DNA of 64,000 bases from an uncultured Psychrobacter sp. (GCF_947488565.1 NZ_CANKZC010000003.1:186001-250000), one strand, 5' to 3'. Positions 47,472 to 56,752 are shown, counted from the first letter of the stretch. Program-made: numbers and translations. Notes: a model not told the origin generated them from the letters alone.

Positions 47472-47584
47472 GTCTGAGGCTCAATTAAATGGTTAGGCAG
47501 GTAAAGCAGAGTAGAAACCACGGCTATCAGCGCTTGATATAATTGGTTCAAAATCTCTACTCGTTGTCTTCAAGGAGTGATTTT

Positions 47585-47974
47585 ATGAAGCATGCTGACG
47601 ATACAAAGTCTATAGAAGGCGGACAGTACGACAAAGTACCTACTGGCTATAATGGCACAATCTTTATCTGTCCCATGCATCCTGAGGTTGGAGATGTCGA
47701 GAAGAGCGATTGTCTAATATGCGGTATGTTTCTACAACCTGAGAATGAAGTCGCTAACTCAAACAATGATAATCACGACCATAACCATAAACATGCATAT
47801 AGTCATGGAGAAGGCGCGGACAGCAGGGAAGTAAAATCCGTCATCAGACAGAACTTATTCTTCGCCTTTATCTACAATATGCTTGGCGTACCGATTGCTG
47901 CTGGCGTGCTCTATCCGGTGTTTGGATTTATCGAAATAGCACTGGGTATCAAGATCAAACATAATATGGTTTAA
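47585..47974 (+). CDS. Heavy-metal-binding domain fused to the end of a Cu P-type ATPase (internal deletion)
   Basis: A 129-residue product from the ATG at 47585, with AAGGAG 7 bases upstream. Residues ~17-42 ([22 protein letters not shown]) match the heavy-metal-binding domain at the N-terminus of CopA-type Cu ATPases. A His-rich linker follows ([15 protein letters not shown]). Residues ~90-115 ([20 protein letters not shown]) match the last helices of the same enzymes. The whole ATPase core in between (DKTGT, P-domain and most helices) is missing. It is likely a deletion product of a copA-type ATPase, possibly still made as a small copper-binding membrane protein. Confidence 0.7.
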   Translation: MKHADDTKSIEGGQYDKVPTGYNGTIFICPMHPEVGDVEKSDCLICGMFLQPENEVANSNNDNHDHNHKHAYSHGEGADSREVKSVIRQNLFFAFIYNMLGVPIAAGVLYPVFGFIEIALGIKIKHNMV

Positions 47975-48088
47975 AAATACCTAAGATAATCTAATAAGAA
48001 GCACCGTTTGAAAGGGCTAACACTGTATGCAGTGGTAGCTCTTTTTTATAGACTATAACGATAATTGAACTGTCAAATTTATAATCTC

Positions 48089-48340
48089 TTAATTTATAAA
48101 CTCTTCCTGTATCTGAGATTTTAAACTTAAATCAGCATATATCTGTTTGTGTCTGCGGTTTTCTTTAAGCTTTTTTAAATGCTTCACATCAGACGCTTCT
48201 ATACCACTATATTTAGACTTCCATTTGTAGAAAGTTGAACTAGCGATACCGTATTTACGGCATAGCTCTTTGGCAGAAAATCCTACATCAGCTTCTTTTA
48301 AAATGAATACAATTTGCGTTTCAGTGATACGTTTGCTCAT
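48089..48340 (-). mobile_element. IS3-family (IS407-type) orfA remnant
   Basis: 83 residues beginning SKRITETQIVFILKEADVGF and continuing KELCRKYGIASSTFYKWKSKY, the helix-turn-helix part of IS3-type OrfA. The frame ends after KQIYADLSL followed by a divergent tail. No orfB integrase core or terminal inverted repeat is visible around it, so the element is dead. Confidence 0.8.
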
Positions 48341-48683
48341 GTTAAAACGCCTTATAGGTATTTTATAAAAAACTCTATGGCTGAGGTGTATTAGTTCAGG
48401 GAATAGTTATACGAGCATAGAGTTTTTATAATTTTTCATTAGCAACTTTTATGCTGATTTTTTGTATATGTTTCTTAGGTTTGTGATTTGGCCTTAAAAC
48501 TGCTTAATAAAATGATATCTATTGCATATAACTGGCATTAACTGCACTAGTAGAGCTATGCATTCACATACAAATAAGATACCATCGACAATATCTTCTT
48601 AGTCGACTGATGTACAGCTTACAATATTGTATTTATAGCGATATTTATAGCAGCTTTATATTAACCTTTTGGACAGTGTTCTT
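48341..48683. other. AT-rich intergenic region before the acyltransferase gene
   Basis: About 340 AT-rich bases between the IS remnant and the acyltransferase. No gene, repeat or clear promoter was recognised. It may contain decayed IS sequence. Confidence 0.5.
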
Positions 48684-50597
48684 ATGAAATTTAGAAAAGA
48701 TATTAATGGCCTCAGGGCAATCGCAGTTATCGCTGTTCTGCTATTCCATTTCAATCCTTCTTGGATGCCAGGAGGCTTTGCTGGCGTTGATGTCTTTTTT
48801 GTAATTTCAGGGTTCTTAATGACTGGAATAATATTTAAAGGGATTGAGCAAGACAGATTTTCTATTCTAAAATTCTATGTTGCTCGCGCCAATAGAATCA
48901 TTCCTGCTCTAGCATTGCTTTGCTTAGTCCTGATGATTTTTGGTTGGTTTTACCTTACGCCCTTTGATTACAGAGTATTAGGTAAGCATGTTGCCAGTAG
49001 TATAGGTTTTTTATCCAACGTCATGTACTGGAGGGAAGCTGGATATTTTGATGCAGCTTCTCTTGAAAAGTGGCTGTTACATACTTGGACATTATCAGTA
49101 GAATGGCAGTTTTACATTATCTATCCATTGATTCTGGTTGCTATGCGTAAGTTTCTGTCAATAAAGACTATGAAACTTATGATACTAGGGGCAACGGTTC
49201 TAGGCTTTATATTTTGTGTTTTTTCTACTTACAAATGGCCCAATGCCTCTTACTTCTTATTGACTACCAGAGCGTGGGAGATGTTGATTGGTGGTGTTGC
49301 TTATTCTTATCCTTTTACTTTAAAAGAGAACAGAAAAAAGTTTGTAGAGTGGATAGGCGTAGCTTTGGTTGTCAGCTCTTATTTTTTAATATCAGCAGAA
49401 AATCCTTGGCCAGGTTACCTAGCGTTATTTCCGGTTCTAGGATCGTTCCTAATCATCCAAGCACAGCGTAACGACAGTATTATTACGAGCAATATAGTCT
49501 TCCAAAAATTAGGAGCTTGGTCTTACTCAATTTACCTTTGGCATTGGCCACTTGTTGTAGCTATATACTACTTCTCGCTAAGTAGCTCTTATGTTTATTT
49601 AGGTATGGCACTCTCTATACTACTTGGGTTTTTGAGCTACAAATATGTTGAAAAAATTAATTTCAGAAGAGAGTTTGGCAACTTATTTACGTATTTAAAG
49701 CACAAGCCTATATACATGGTATTGGCAATTGGTGTCCTAGGAAGCTTTGTTTTTGTAGATAAAGGGGTTGAGGAAAGATTTTCGTTAAACGCATCTGACA
49801 AAAGTATTATTGATGGCCTAAAAATACCTTATAGAAATAACGGTTATTGTTTTTATTCATCTCACGACCCAAGTTTTGAGGTAAGCCAAAGTAAGGGGAT
49901 TGATTGTTATTTAGGTAATAAAGAAAAAAATGCTAAGACATTACTATTTGGTGATTCTTTTGCTGGTCATAATGAACCATTTTTTGACGAGGTATTTAAG
50001 GCTAATGACGCATCCTTTCAATCAATAGTTACCAACTGGTGTGTTCCGTCTCTTACTGAAAACTTTATAGGTTCTAAAACGAATAAGGCCTATGAGCAAT
50101 GCTTATTAAACAGAAAATACCTGAAAGAAAATATGCAAAATTATGAAAATTTAATATTCGCAGGATCGTGGGGTAATGCTTTAGAATTTGAACAGTTTAA
50201 AGATGTGGAAAAACTAATTGATGAAGCAGCTAAGCTAGATGTAAATATATTCCTTATGGCAGCTCCTTATGATTACAAAAAAAACCCGTTACAAGGTTTT
50301 TATAAAAGTATTTATTTTGATCAACCATTTGATATAGATGCTTTTGATGGTAATGACACATTTGTAAGTAAAGCAAACATGAGACTGAACGATTTATCTC
50401 AAAAACATGACAATGTTTATTATATTAACAGAACAATGCTCTTTGAGAACAATAACACTTTTGATGTTGATGGAATTACTGTTCCGTACACTTTTGATGG
50501 AGATCATATCTCAGTTATAGGTTCAAAATATTCTGCAAAATACTTTATGAACCACAGTAACTACCAAGCTATGATAAATAACTTTGAGTTAAAATAA
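48684..50597 (+). CDS. Membrane acyltransferase with SGNH domain (OafA-like)
   Basis: A 637-residue protein from the ATG at 48684 (the frame opens 5 codons earlier at a TTG). The first ~340 residues form an acyltransferase-3 domain with about 10 helices, beginning FRKDINGLRAIAVIAVLLFH. The C-terminal part is a periplasmic SGNH hydrolase-like domain with the GDS motif (LLFGDSFAGHNEPF) and the late DGDHIS motif. Such proteins O-acetylate surface polysaccharides. The gene stands alone without other polysaccharide genes, and its AT-rich codon use differs from the copper genes next door, so transfer is likely. Confidence 0.9.
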   Translation: MKFRKDINGLRAIAVIAVLLFHFNPSWMPGGFAGVDVFFVISGFLMTGIIFKGIEQDRFSILKFYVARANRIIPALALLCLVLMIFGWFYLTPFDYRVLGKHVASSIGFLSNVMYWREAGYFDAASLEKWLLHTWTLSVEWQFYIIYPLILVAMRKFLSIKTMKLMILGATVLGFIFCVFSTYKWPNASYFLLTTRAWEMLIGGVAYSYPFTLKENRKKFVEWIGVALVVSSYFLISAENPWPGYLALFPVLGSFLIIQAQRNDSIITSNIVFQKLGAWSYSIYLWHWPLVVAIYYFSLSSSYVYLGMALSILLGFLSYKYVEKINFRREFGNLFTYLKHKPIYMVLAIGVLGSFVFVDKGVEERFSLNASDKSIIDGLKIPYRNNGYCFYSSHDPSFEVSQSKGIDCYLGNKEKNAKTLLFGDSFAGHNEPFFDEVFKANDASFQSIVTNWCVPSLTENFIGSKTNKAYEQCLLNRKYLKENMQNYENLIFAGSWGNALEFEQFKDVEKLIDEAAKLDVNIFLMAAPYDYKKNPLQGFYKSIYFDQPFDIDAFDGNDTFVSKANMRLNDLSQKHDNVYYINRTMLFENNNTFDVDGITVPYTFDGDHISVIGSKYSAKYFMNHSNYQAMINNFELK

Positions 50598-50610
50598 CTG
50601 TTTGAGGGCT

Positions 50611-50634
50611 AAAAGGGGGCGTATGCCCCTTATT
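50611..50634 (+). terminator. Weak hairpin after the acyltransferase gene
   Basis: AAGGGG / CCCCTT stem with a 7-base loop, but without a proper T run. A possible weak terminator. Confidence 0.35.
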
Positions 50635-50715
50635 GTGGCGTCATAACTAGCGATATACGCTAGAGCTGTGGTCACAGCTATCAATACAGCGAATTTCTAG
50701 TACAAGGCACTATAT

Positions 50716-51411
50716 ATGACCAATAACAACCCCTTTAACTTTATTCCGCTCAATCCTACCGGCAGAAATGAAGAAGACAACGTTAATACTTATGCTCCTG
50801 AAGACATGATAACCATATACGAGCAGCAGTTTCTCACGCCAGTATCTGAAGATGAGCTAACCGAGTTTTTACCCGCACTAAAAGCCTTTTATGATATCGA
50901 TGACAATACGCTAGATGTTAGCGCGGTCATTTTTGACGCCATAGCTGACGCTACTATCATCTATAATCACAAAGTAAAAACAGGCGATTATCAGATAGTA
51001 GGAAGCTTAGTCACAGAGCAGATTGAAGACAGCGGAGGCAATGTAGACGATGAGAATAGTGATAGCCAAGCCTATACGATAGACTGTATGCGCACGTTTT
51101 TCATCAATGATGTAGAGATACCTTATCATTTTAATTTATTTATCCAAGGCGATGGTTATTCTACCTTGACAGAAAAAAACACCGTACTAGAAAAGCTATA
51201 TTGGTTCGTCAATGCTGGATTTGATGAACACTTATTGGGCAATCCTGAAGATGTTGTCAGTTTAGAGTCTATCAACGAAGAGCTGGTCAGCTTAGGTATT
51301 AAAGAGATGGATCTGAGCACCATACATCAATTGGTCAATTATATTGAAGACAATCTTATCGATGACGATATGGCAGAAGCGTTAAATACCCTTATAGATG
51401 AGGCTGAATAG
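50716..51411 (+). CDS. Unknown acidic cytoplasmic protein (231 aa)
   Basis: I do not recognise this protein. It has no signal peptide or membrane helix and is rich in Asp and Glu (PVSEDELTEFLPALKAF, EDSGGNVDDENSDSQ). The highly acidic composition suggests a nucleic-acid mimic or a partner-binding protein, but that is speculation. It lies alone between the acyltransferase and a long gene-free stretch with a repeat fragment, a terminator and a tRNA-Leu relic. Confidence 0.7.
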   Translation: MTNNNPFNFIPLNPTGRNEEDNVNTYAPEDMITIYEQQFLTPVSEDELTEFLPALKAFYDIDDNTLDVSAVIFDAIADATIIYNHKVKTGDYQIVGSLVTEQIEDSGGNVDDENSDSQAYTIDCMRTFFINDVEIPYHFNLFIQGDGYSTLTEKNTVLEKLYWFVNAGFDEHLLGNPEDVVSLESINEELVSLGIKEMDLSTIHQLVNYIEDNLIDDDMAEALNTLIDEAE

Positions 51412-51464
51412 ATTTGGTTTTAGAGTAAATTATATTCCACAGGCTCTATGAGATAGAGTCCATA

Positions 51465-51543
51465 TATATAGCACGCAAGAAAAATTTGTACCAGTCTCTC
51501 ATATTAATGCAATGTCTCTATTTTATTTAGTAACAACTATAGC
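51465..51543. repeat. Partial copy of the MITE-like repeat
   Basis: The minus strand shows CTATAGTTGTTACTAAATAA, a GAGACTGGTACAAATTTTTC segment and TTGCGTGCTA, matching the left half of copy 2. The right half is missing. Confidence 0.65.
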
Positions 51544-51570
51544 ATAGATTTATAAACCAACGCTCAAAAA

Positions 51571-51604
51571 AATACCGCTAACGATTTATAGTCAGCGGTA
51601 TTTT
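51571..51604. terminator. Bidirectional terminator-like hairpin
   Basis: AATACCGCT...AGCGGTATT forms a 9-bp stem with a T run on one side and an A run on the other. It could end transcription from the 50716 gene. Confidence 0.75.
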
Positions 51605-51610
51605 AGTATT

Positions 51611-51655
51611 GGTACTCGAACCGACACGCTTTTAAAGGCAACGGATTTTGAATCC
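51611..51655 (-). tRNA. tRNA-Leu(CAA) fragment, probable attachment-site relic
   Basis: On the minus strand GGATTCAAAATCC (anticodon arm with CAA) is followed by a variable arm, then GTCGGTTCGAGTACC, the T arm up to the T loop. The 5' half and the acceptor stem are missing, so it cannot be a working tRNA. Genes for tRNA-Leu(CAA), such as leuX in E. coli, are frequent integration sites for genomic islands. Confidence 0.6.
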
Positions 51656-52166
51656 TTTTGCTATCTTAAGTAACTAAATATACTTAACGACAATAAGCTA
51701 TAATTAATAATAAAATATATTTATAAATAGTAACTTAAGATAAAGATGACTATATTTAGCTTTAACTAAAAAGAGGCAACAATATTTTTCTAGTATCAAA
51801 AATGCTTTAAACAATTGGTTTTAGATCTTGTCATTAACTTCAAACCTCGCCATTCACCAAACCACCTAACAAATACTATTTTTAGTCACTTATCTTGTCC
51901 GTATTGTAAACATTAGCCTAGAGCGTTTATAAACCTAGTCTTGTTATAGTTTGGATGGCATCAGTATGATTATAAATGCTATTTATAATCCCATAATGTT
52001 GTAGGTAGTAGTGCCTAACAATTCTTATATTATAGGTGTAAATTAATTTTGCAAAAAAGCATTACCTAAAAATATTCTATTTACTACAATGTTTATTCGA
52101 TAATTTTTAATGTTTTTTGCAACAACTAATAAAATACAGATGGCAGCCAGTAACTAGCTATAATTA
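51656..52166. other. AT-rich gene-free stretch after the tRNA relic
   Basis: About 510 bases with no convincing gene. No repeat or RNA structure was recognised. It may be leftover of an excised element. Confidence 0.5.
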
Positions 52167-52200
52167 TTACCTTTCTTAAAGTTTCATAAATCTACGCAAC
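52167..52200 (+). promoter_or_regulatory. Shared 34-bp promoter motif, copy A
   Basis: Starts TTACCTTTCTTAAAG and ends CTACGCAAC, containing CTTAA-N5-CATAA. A TATTAT -10 candidate lies 12 bases downstream (52213-52218). It is 138 bases before the small membrane protein gene at 52339. Confidence 0.8.
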
Positions 52201-52338
52201 GCTAAAATCTTTTATTATCTTCTTTATCGATAGAGCAGTGCTTTATCGCGGTGCTTTTAGAATCTCACTTTTGAGCATCAAACCAAATCAATCTATGTTG
52301 ACTATTGACACTAAATATAGATTTAAAAGGAGATCATT

Positions 52339-52575
52339 ATGAAAGATATTATGAATGGATATATCGCTGCTATTGGCTGGACTCTGTTATTGCTGTTAGC
52401 TGTAGTGATTAGCGTTGATATGATAAGTGTTTATGTTAGTACTCAAGGATATATGGAGGCGGCAAGCGGTGCAGGAGTAACCATATCATTGGTTGCCGCA
52501 CTTGCAATAACTGCTATCGTCGTCGGTGCTAGACATTACCCTACAAACCATAGCTTGATTGATGATTATAGTTAA
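52339..52575 (+). CDS. Small two-helix membrane protein (78 aa)
   Basis: A 78-residue protein with two hydrophobic helices (about 10-31 and 43-65) and a short hydrophilic tail. AAAAGGAGATC lies just upstream of the ATG. It is preceded by copy A of the shared motif, so it is a candidate member of the local envelope regulon. No family was recognised. Confidence 0.75.
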   Translation: MKDIMNGYIAAIGWTLLLLLAVVISVDMISVYVSTQGYMEAASGAGVTISLVAALAITAIVVGARHYPTNHSLIDDYS

Positions 52576-52618
52576 TCTAAAGTGTTGATTGGCTTTTTGT
52601 TATTTAATTATATGACTT

Positions 52619-52678
52619 ATAGTCACTACTCAAATAGTCACTACTCAAATAGTCACTACTCAAATAGCCATCATTCAA
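52619..52678. repeat. 15-bp tandem repeat, four units
   Basis: ATAGTCACTACTCAA is repeated three times exactly and once as ATAGCCATCATTCAA. It ends at the stop codon of the histidine kinase gene (minus strand, 52675). Confidence 0.9.
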
Positions 52679-54207
52679 ACTTGTATAGGCAATACCACTT
52701 CAACCATAAGCCCCGTGACGCCATCGTTACGATTGCTAGCACTGATCTGACCTTGGTGCGCAGCGATAATCGCCTGAGCAATAGCCAGTCCAAGACCGTA
52801 ACCCCCTTCTTGTTTACTGGTTTTATTAGCAGTGATGTTAACAGCAGAGCTTATTGGGCGTTGTCTGGACGCATCTAAGCGTACAAAAGGCTGAAAGATA
52901 CGCTCTAGACTATCGTCATCTATACCAGCCCCTTGATCGATAATGCTTATTTTTAGTGCCGACGTTTGATTCGTCAATGTGATCTTTTCAATTTTGGATG
53001 CGACGATAGAGTGCGAGTTTGAATAGATAAAAGCATTACGAATCACATTTTCAAAAGCGCTATGCAATTGTTCTCGATTACCAATAATTGTATATGAGAG
53101 CTTATCGCTACTTGCCTCATCACTATTATTCAAGCATCGCCACTCAATGTGTTTATCATAAAACTCAAAACTCACGTCCTGACCAATCTCATCAAGGAGC
53201 ATCGCTATGTCTATTGACTCATAGTCCTCAGGGCGTGTCACATAGCGCTGCATTTGTAGGGATTGAATATGAATAATCTGCCCAATCAGCTCATTCATGC
53301 GAGTGGACTCTTTTTGGATACGATCAAGGTAATGCGTTGCATTGGGTGCATAGTCACGAGTCAGCTCAGTTGCCACCTCAAGGCGCGCCAGTGGCGAGCG
53401 TAGTTCGTGGGAGATGTCACTAAGCATTTGCTTACGGGACAGCTCGCTATCTGCCAATCTATCGGACAAATGAGACACGTCCTTCGCTAGGGCGCCCAAC
53501 TCATCATCCCCAAGCTGTGATAAATCATCACCAGACATATAATCACCTGCGCTCATACGGTGTACTTTAGATTGAACACGGCGAATACGTGTCGATAAAG
53601 CACGGCTAAACCAGTAACAAGCTAATAGACTAAAGAGTAAAATAATGCCAAAGCGCACCGGAAAATGAGTTCTTTGTAAGGCTATGAGATCTGGCAATGG
53701 CAGGCGCGGTTGTAGTTGCACGGTATAGGTATAACCATCAGGTGTGGTGACAGCTATATCTTGCAGCTCAGGATAATCCTCTGTATTTGGTACCACCTCT
53801 TGAATCATTTGATTGGGTGGTAAGGCGGGGTTGTTGAGTGCCTCGGGTGGTTGACTGTTTCCCCCTATTGACGGTATAAAACGCGAGTATAGAGGCATGC
53901 CTTGTTCATCAACGATAATAATTTGATTATGAAGACCACGCTCACGGCGATAGACTTGCCGCAGGGCATCATAGTCACCTGCTTTGAGTGTCTGTATCAC
54001 CTCTTGACGTACAGTGACTAGGTGCGCCACTTGCATCGCCATTCGAGACTCTAATGCTTGCGCGTTTATCCACCTTTCAATGGCGATTGATATCACTGAT
54101 GTTAGTAGCAGTAGCAATAACAAACTCAAAAATAATCGCCAAAACAGGGGTAGTGAAGGAATAACTTTGCGCTTTTTATCTGATTGTTGTTCCAAATTAT
54201 TTATCAT
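52675..54207 (-). CDS. Envelope sensor histidine kinase (RstB/CpxA-like)
   Basis: A 510-residue kinase with two helices (about 22-44 and 185-203) flanking a ~140-residue periplasmic sensor. A HAMP segment follows, then the H-box SDISHELRSPLARLEV, N-box AFENVIRNAFIYSN and G-box GYGLGLAIAQAI. It is downstream of its regulator on the same strand, 9 bases away. The ligand is unknown. The flanking small secreted proteins point to envelope stress. The last codons run into a 15-bp tandem repeat. Confidence 0.9.
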   Translation of the reverse strand: MINNLEQQSDKKRKVIPSLPLFWRLFLSLLLLLLLTSVISIAIERWINAQALESRMAMQVAHLVTVRQEVIQTLKAGDYDALRQVYRRERGLHNQIIIVDEQGMPLYSRFIPSIGGNSQPPEALNNPALPPNQMIQEVVPNTEDYPELQDIAVTTPDGYTYTVQLQPRLPLPDLIALQRTHFPVRFGIILLFSLLACYWFSRALSTRIRRVQSKVHRMSAGDYMSGDDLSQLGDDELGALAKDVSHLSDRLADSELSRKQMLSDISHELRSPLARLEVATELTRDYAPNATHYLDRIQKESTRMNELIGQIIHIQSLQMQRYVTRPEDYESIDIAMLLDEIGQDVSFEFYDKHIEWRCLNNSDEASSDKLSYTIIGNREQLHSAFENVIRNAFIYSNSHSIVASKIEKITLTNQTSALKISIIDQGAGIDDDSLERIFQPFVRLDASRQRPISSAVNITANKTSKQEGGYGLGLAIAQAIIAAHQGQISASNRNDGVTGLMVEVVLPIQV

Positions 54208-54216
54208 AATTATTTA

Positions 54217-54894
54217 TCACAATACCAACTGATAGCCCTTGCCGCGTACCGCTTTGATAGGTTCGTCATGAAAGGGCTGAAGTTTTTTGCGCAGGCGCGA
54301 GACATGCACATCAAGGCTGCGATCAAAGGGCTGTAGCTCACGCTGTAGTACGGTTTGCGATAGCCACTCTTTACTAACGACCTCACCTTGATGCTGTAGC
54401 AGAGTCACTAATAAATCAAACTCAGTACCCGTCACTTGTAGTTCAGTATCATCAATGGTGCAGATACGATGACCTTGATCTAGAGTCATTCGATCATGAG
54501 TGAGAGCAGGGGTGTCTACTGACGGTGTAGTGGTGCGCTTAATAACGGCGTTGATTCTTGCCAGCAGCTCGCGCGGATTGCAGGGTTTGGCAATATAATC
54601 ATCAGCGCCAAGCTCAAGACCGATAATACGATCAATCTCATCACCCTTTGCCGTCAGCATAATCACAGGGATTTGACGGGTAGCTGGCAGCTGACGCAAT
54701 ACGCTAAGTCCATCTATTTTGGGCATCATGATATCTAGGACTAATAGATCATACTCAAAGGCGGTATCTTGCAGACGCTGTAGTACTTGCTCGCCATCAT
54801 AGACACAATCACAGCTGACCTCATGATTAGACAAGTACTCTTGCAATAATTGAGTCAGCTCTTCGTCATCGTCGCCAAGCAAAATATGAGTCAT
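54217..54894 (-). CDS. OmpR-family response regulator of the local envelope regulon
   Basis: A 225-residue regulator. The receiver domain has phospho-Asp54 (LLVLDIMMPKIDG) and Lys in LTAKGDE, and the C-terminal winged helix includes SLDVHVSRLRKKL and VRGKGYQLV. It resembles RstA/CpxR-type proteins. Five upstream regions within 7 kb carry a common motif with CTTAA-N5-CATAA, a spacing typical of OmpR-family tandem half-sites, so I infer this protein binds it. Confidence 0.9.
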   Translation of the reverse strand: MTHILLGDDDEELTQLLQEYLSNHEVSCDCVYDGEQVLQRLQDTAFEYDLLVLDIMMPKIDGLSVLRQLPATRQIPVIMLTAKGDEIDRIIGLELGADDYIAKPCNPRELLARINAVIKRTTTPSVDTPALTHDRMTLDQGHRICTIDDTELQVTGTEFDLLVTLLQHQGEVVSKEWLSQTVLQRELQPFDRSLDVHVSRLRKKLQPFHDEPIKAVRGKGYQLVL

Positions 54895-55079
54895 AACCTA
54901 GTCCTAAGTTTTTGATAAAAGATCGCTTATTATCGTACTATTTTTGTGCGTCGCTCATACTTCTAAATTGAACCAAGCTAAATTTAATAAAACTGCACCC
55001 AATCAAGCTATCAGAGCATTCCACACACTCAGTACATAAAGTAAGTTTACAAGAGATAAAGGCTTAATGGCGTCAATCG

Positions 55080-55113
55080 TAACCTTTCTTAAAGTTTCAT
55101 AAATCTACGCAAC
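55080..55113 (+). promoter_or_regulatory. Shared 34-bp promoter motif, copy B
   Basis: It is identical to copy A except at one position near the start (TAACC for TTACC). TATTAT follows 9 bases downstream at 55123-55128, and CGATAGA near the likely transcription start. It is 184 bases before the cytochrome b561 gene. It points away from the regulator gene at 54894. Confidence 0.8.
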
Positions 55114-55297
55114 ATGCCTTTGTATTATCATTTGTTTTGACGATAGAAGTACATTTATTAATGTATTTGCAAAATTATAAATTGAACACAGTCCTTGCTT
55201 GATAATTTGAGAACTTAACAAAACAGACAGTCAATAAGAAATTTTTTAATATTCTCAAATATCAGCAGAGTCATCGCTACCGAACTGAGCATAAGAT

Positions 55298-55906
55298 ATG
55301 TCTACTATTTCTTTAAAAAATACAAAATACAGCTATGGTTTGATAGCCATCATATTCCACTGGATTGTCGCGCTCGCTTTTATTGGTAATTATGTCATCA
55401 TTTATTATCAACACTGGTTTGTAACGCCCAAAACCGACTTGGCAAAATCATTATTTTCGTTTCATACCGCGATTGGGGTTTCTGTTTTAGTGTTTGTTGT
55501 GCTGCGAATCATTTGGAAATTTATGAACCCGCAGCCCAAAGACGTGCCAGGCACTAATATGGAGCACTTAGCAGCACATGGCGCTCATATATTATTATAT
55601 ATCGTAATGATTGTTATCCCGCTTACGGGCTATCTTGGCACAGGCGGTCCCTCGCAGCTGTTTTTTTTATTTGAAATCCCTAAATTTGCTGATACGCAAA
55701 TATTTCAAACGGTTGTGCAAGGTTGGATGAATCTGACATGGGAGCAGTTTGAAGCGCCTATGGACTTTATCCATAAACAAGGTGGTGCTTATTTTGTATG
55801 GGTGTTGATTGCAGTTCACGCAGGCGCAGCGCTGTATCATCACTTTATTCGTAAAGATATTGTACTCAAACGCATGCTTTATCCGATAACGCCGCCAAAG
55901 GACTGA
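55298..55906 (+). CDS. Cytochrome b561 family protein
   Basis: A 202-residue protein with four membrane helices and the haem-ligand His positions of the bacterial b561 (CybB-like) family: IIFHWIVALAF, FHTAIGVSV, AHGAHILLYIV and AVHAGAALYHH. It shuttles electrons in the inner membrane, for example from quinol or superoxide. The start is close to the upstream motif copy B, so it may be induced by the neighbouring two-component system. Confidence 0.9.
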   Translation: MSTISLKNTKYSYGLIAIIFHWIVALAFIGNYVIIYYQHWFVTPKTDLAKSLFSFHTAIGVSVLVFVVLRIIWKFMNPQPKDVPGTNMEHLAAHGAHILLYIVMIVIPLTGYLGTGGPSQLFFLFEIPKFADTQIFQTVVQGWMNLTWEQFEAPMDFIHKQGGAYFVWVLIAVHAGAALYHHFIRKDIVLKRMLYPITPPKD

Positions 55907-56031
55907 TGATTTACTAAACCATTACCTTTCTAGAATTATTATGAACCATACATAATAAAGTAAAAAGCATTTGGGATAAGGCAAGCTAGCTCATAGCGTA
56001 AACTTAGATAAACGGTAAATAGTGACAATCG

Positions 56032-56065
56032 TAACCTTTCTTAAATCTTCATAAATCTACGCAAC
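56032..56065 (+). promoter_or_regulatory. Shared 34-bp promoter motif, copy C
   Basis: Two differences from copy B (TCTTC for GTTTC in the middle). Beyond the motif B and C stay nearly identical for another ~35 bases, including TATTAT at 56075-56080 and CGATAGAA. It is 127 bases before the Spy-like gene. Confidence 0.8.
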
Positions 56066-56192
56066 ATGCCTTTATATTATGATTTGTCTTGTCGATAGAA
56101 CCTTGTTTTATCAAAGGGCGGATAACGATTTGCAAGACTGCAAATTTAGTACGCCCCCATAACTGTAATATTCATTCCAAAAGGAAATCATA

Positions 56193-56702
56193 ATGAAAAA
56201 CCTAACCATCGCCACCTTATTATCAGCATCGACTTTATTGGGAATGGCTGGCATTGCCAGCGCCGCTCCAGACAATCAATCACAGCGCGCAGCCCAGATG
56301 CAACATCACAAAGGCGGTATGTCTATAAATAGGGGTCCATTATCACAGCTCAATCTGACAGCCACGCAGCAAGCTCAAATCGAGGCTATTAGGGAAGCTA
56401 AGAAAGCAGAACGTGATAATAACCGCTCGCAAAACCAAGCGCAGCGGGAGCAAATGCGCGAGCAGATACAAGCCTTATCAAATGCCAGTACGCTTGATAC
56501 GGTTGCCTTAAATCGCTTGGCAGATCAACATGCCAATCAGGCAAGACAACGCTTTGTTGATAGGGTTCAAAGCCAACAAGCGATCGCTAAAGTATTGACT
56601 GCTGATCAGCGATCGCAGCTGCAGCAAATCCGTGCAGAACGCGGCGAGCGAGGTGAGCGGAGAGGTAGAAGCGACAGAGGTCATAGTCGCACTGGCGCTT
56701 AA
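56193..56702 (+). CDS. Spy/CpxP-like periplasmic chaperone
   Basis: A 169-residue periplasmic protein: signal peptide ending in ASA (residue 24), then a helical mature part with two LTxxQ motifs (LNLTATQQAQ and LTADQRSQ), the hallmark of the Spy/CpxP family. The tail is rich in Arg and Gly (GERGERRGR). Spy-type chaperones are induced by envelope stress systems. This one carries motif copy C and AAAAGGAAATC before the ATG. A terminator follows. Confidence 0.88.
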   Translation: MKNLTIATLLSASTLLGMAGIASAAPDNQSQRAAQMQHHKGGMSINRGPLSQLNLTATQQAQIEAIREAKKAERDNNRSQNQAQREQMREQIQALSNASTLDTVALNRLADQHANQARQRFVDRVQSQQAIAKVLTADQRSQLQQIRAERGERGERRGRSDRGHSRTGA

Positions 56703-56752
56703 TGTTATTTACTTTTAGAGACGCTTTTTGATAAGTTGACTTTATAAATATC

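Noticed and set aside
48089..48340. Complete IS3 element
   Set aside because: No orfB, no terminal inverted repeats and a divergent C-terminus of OrfA.
51611..51655. Functional tRNA-Leu gene
   Set aside because: The 5' half, D arm and acceptor stem are missing.
52619..52678. CRISPR-like repeat array
   Set aside because: Units are directly adjacent without spacers, and no cas genes exist nearby.
52582..52878. 98-codon plus-strand frame with HYSNS repeats
   Set aside because: It is the translation of the 15-bp tandem repeat plus the antisense of the kinase 3' end; it has no ribosome site.
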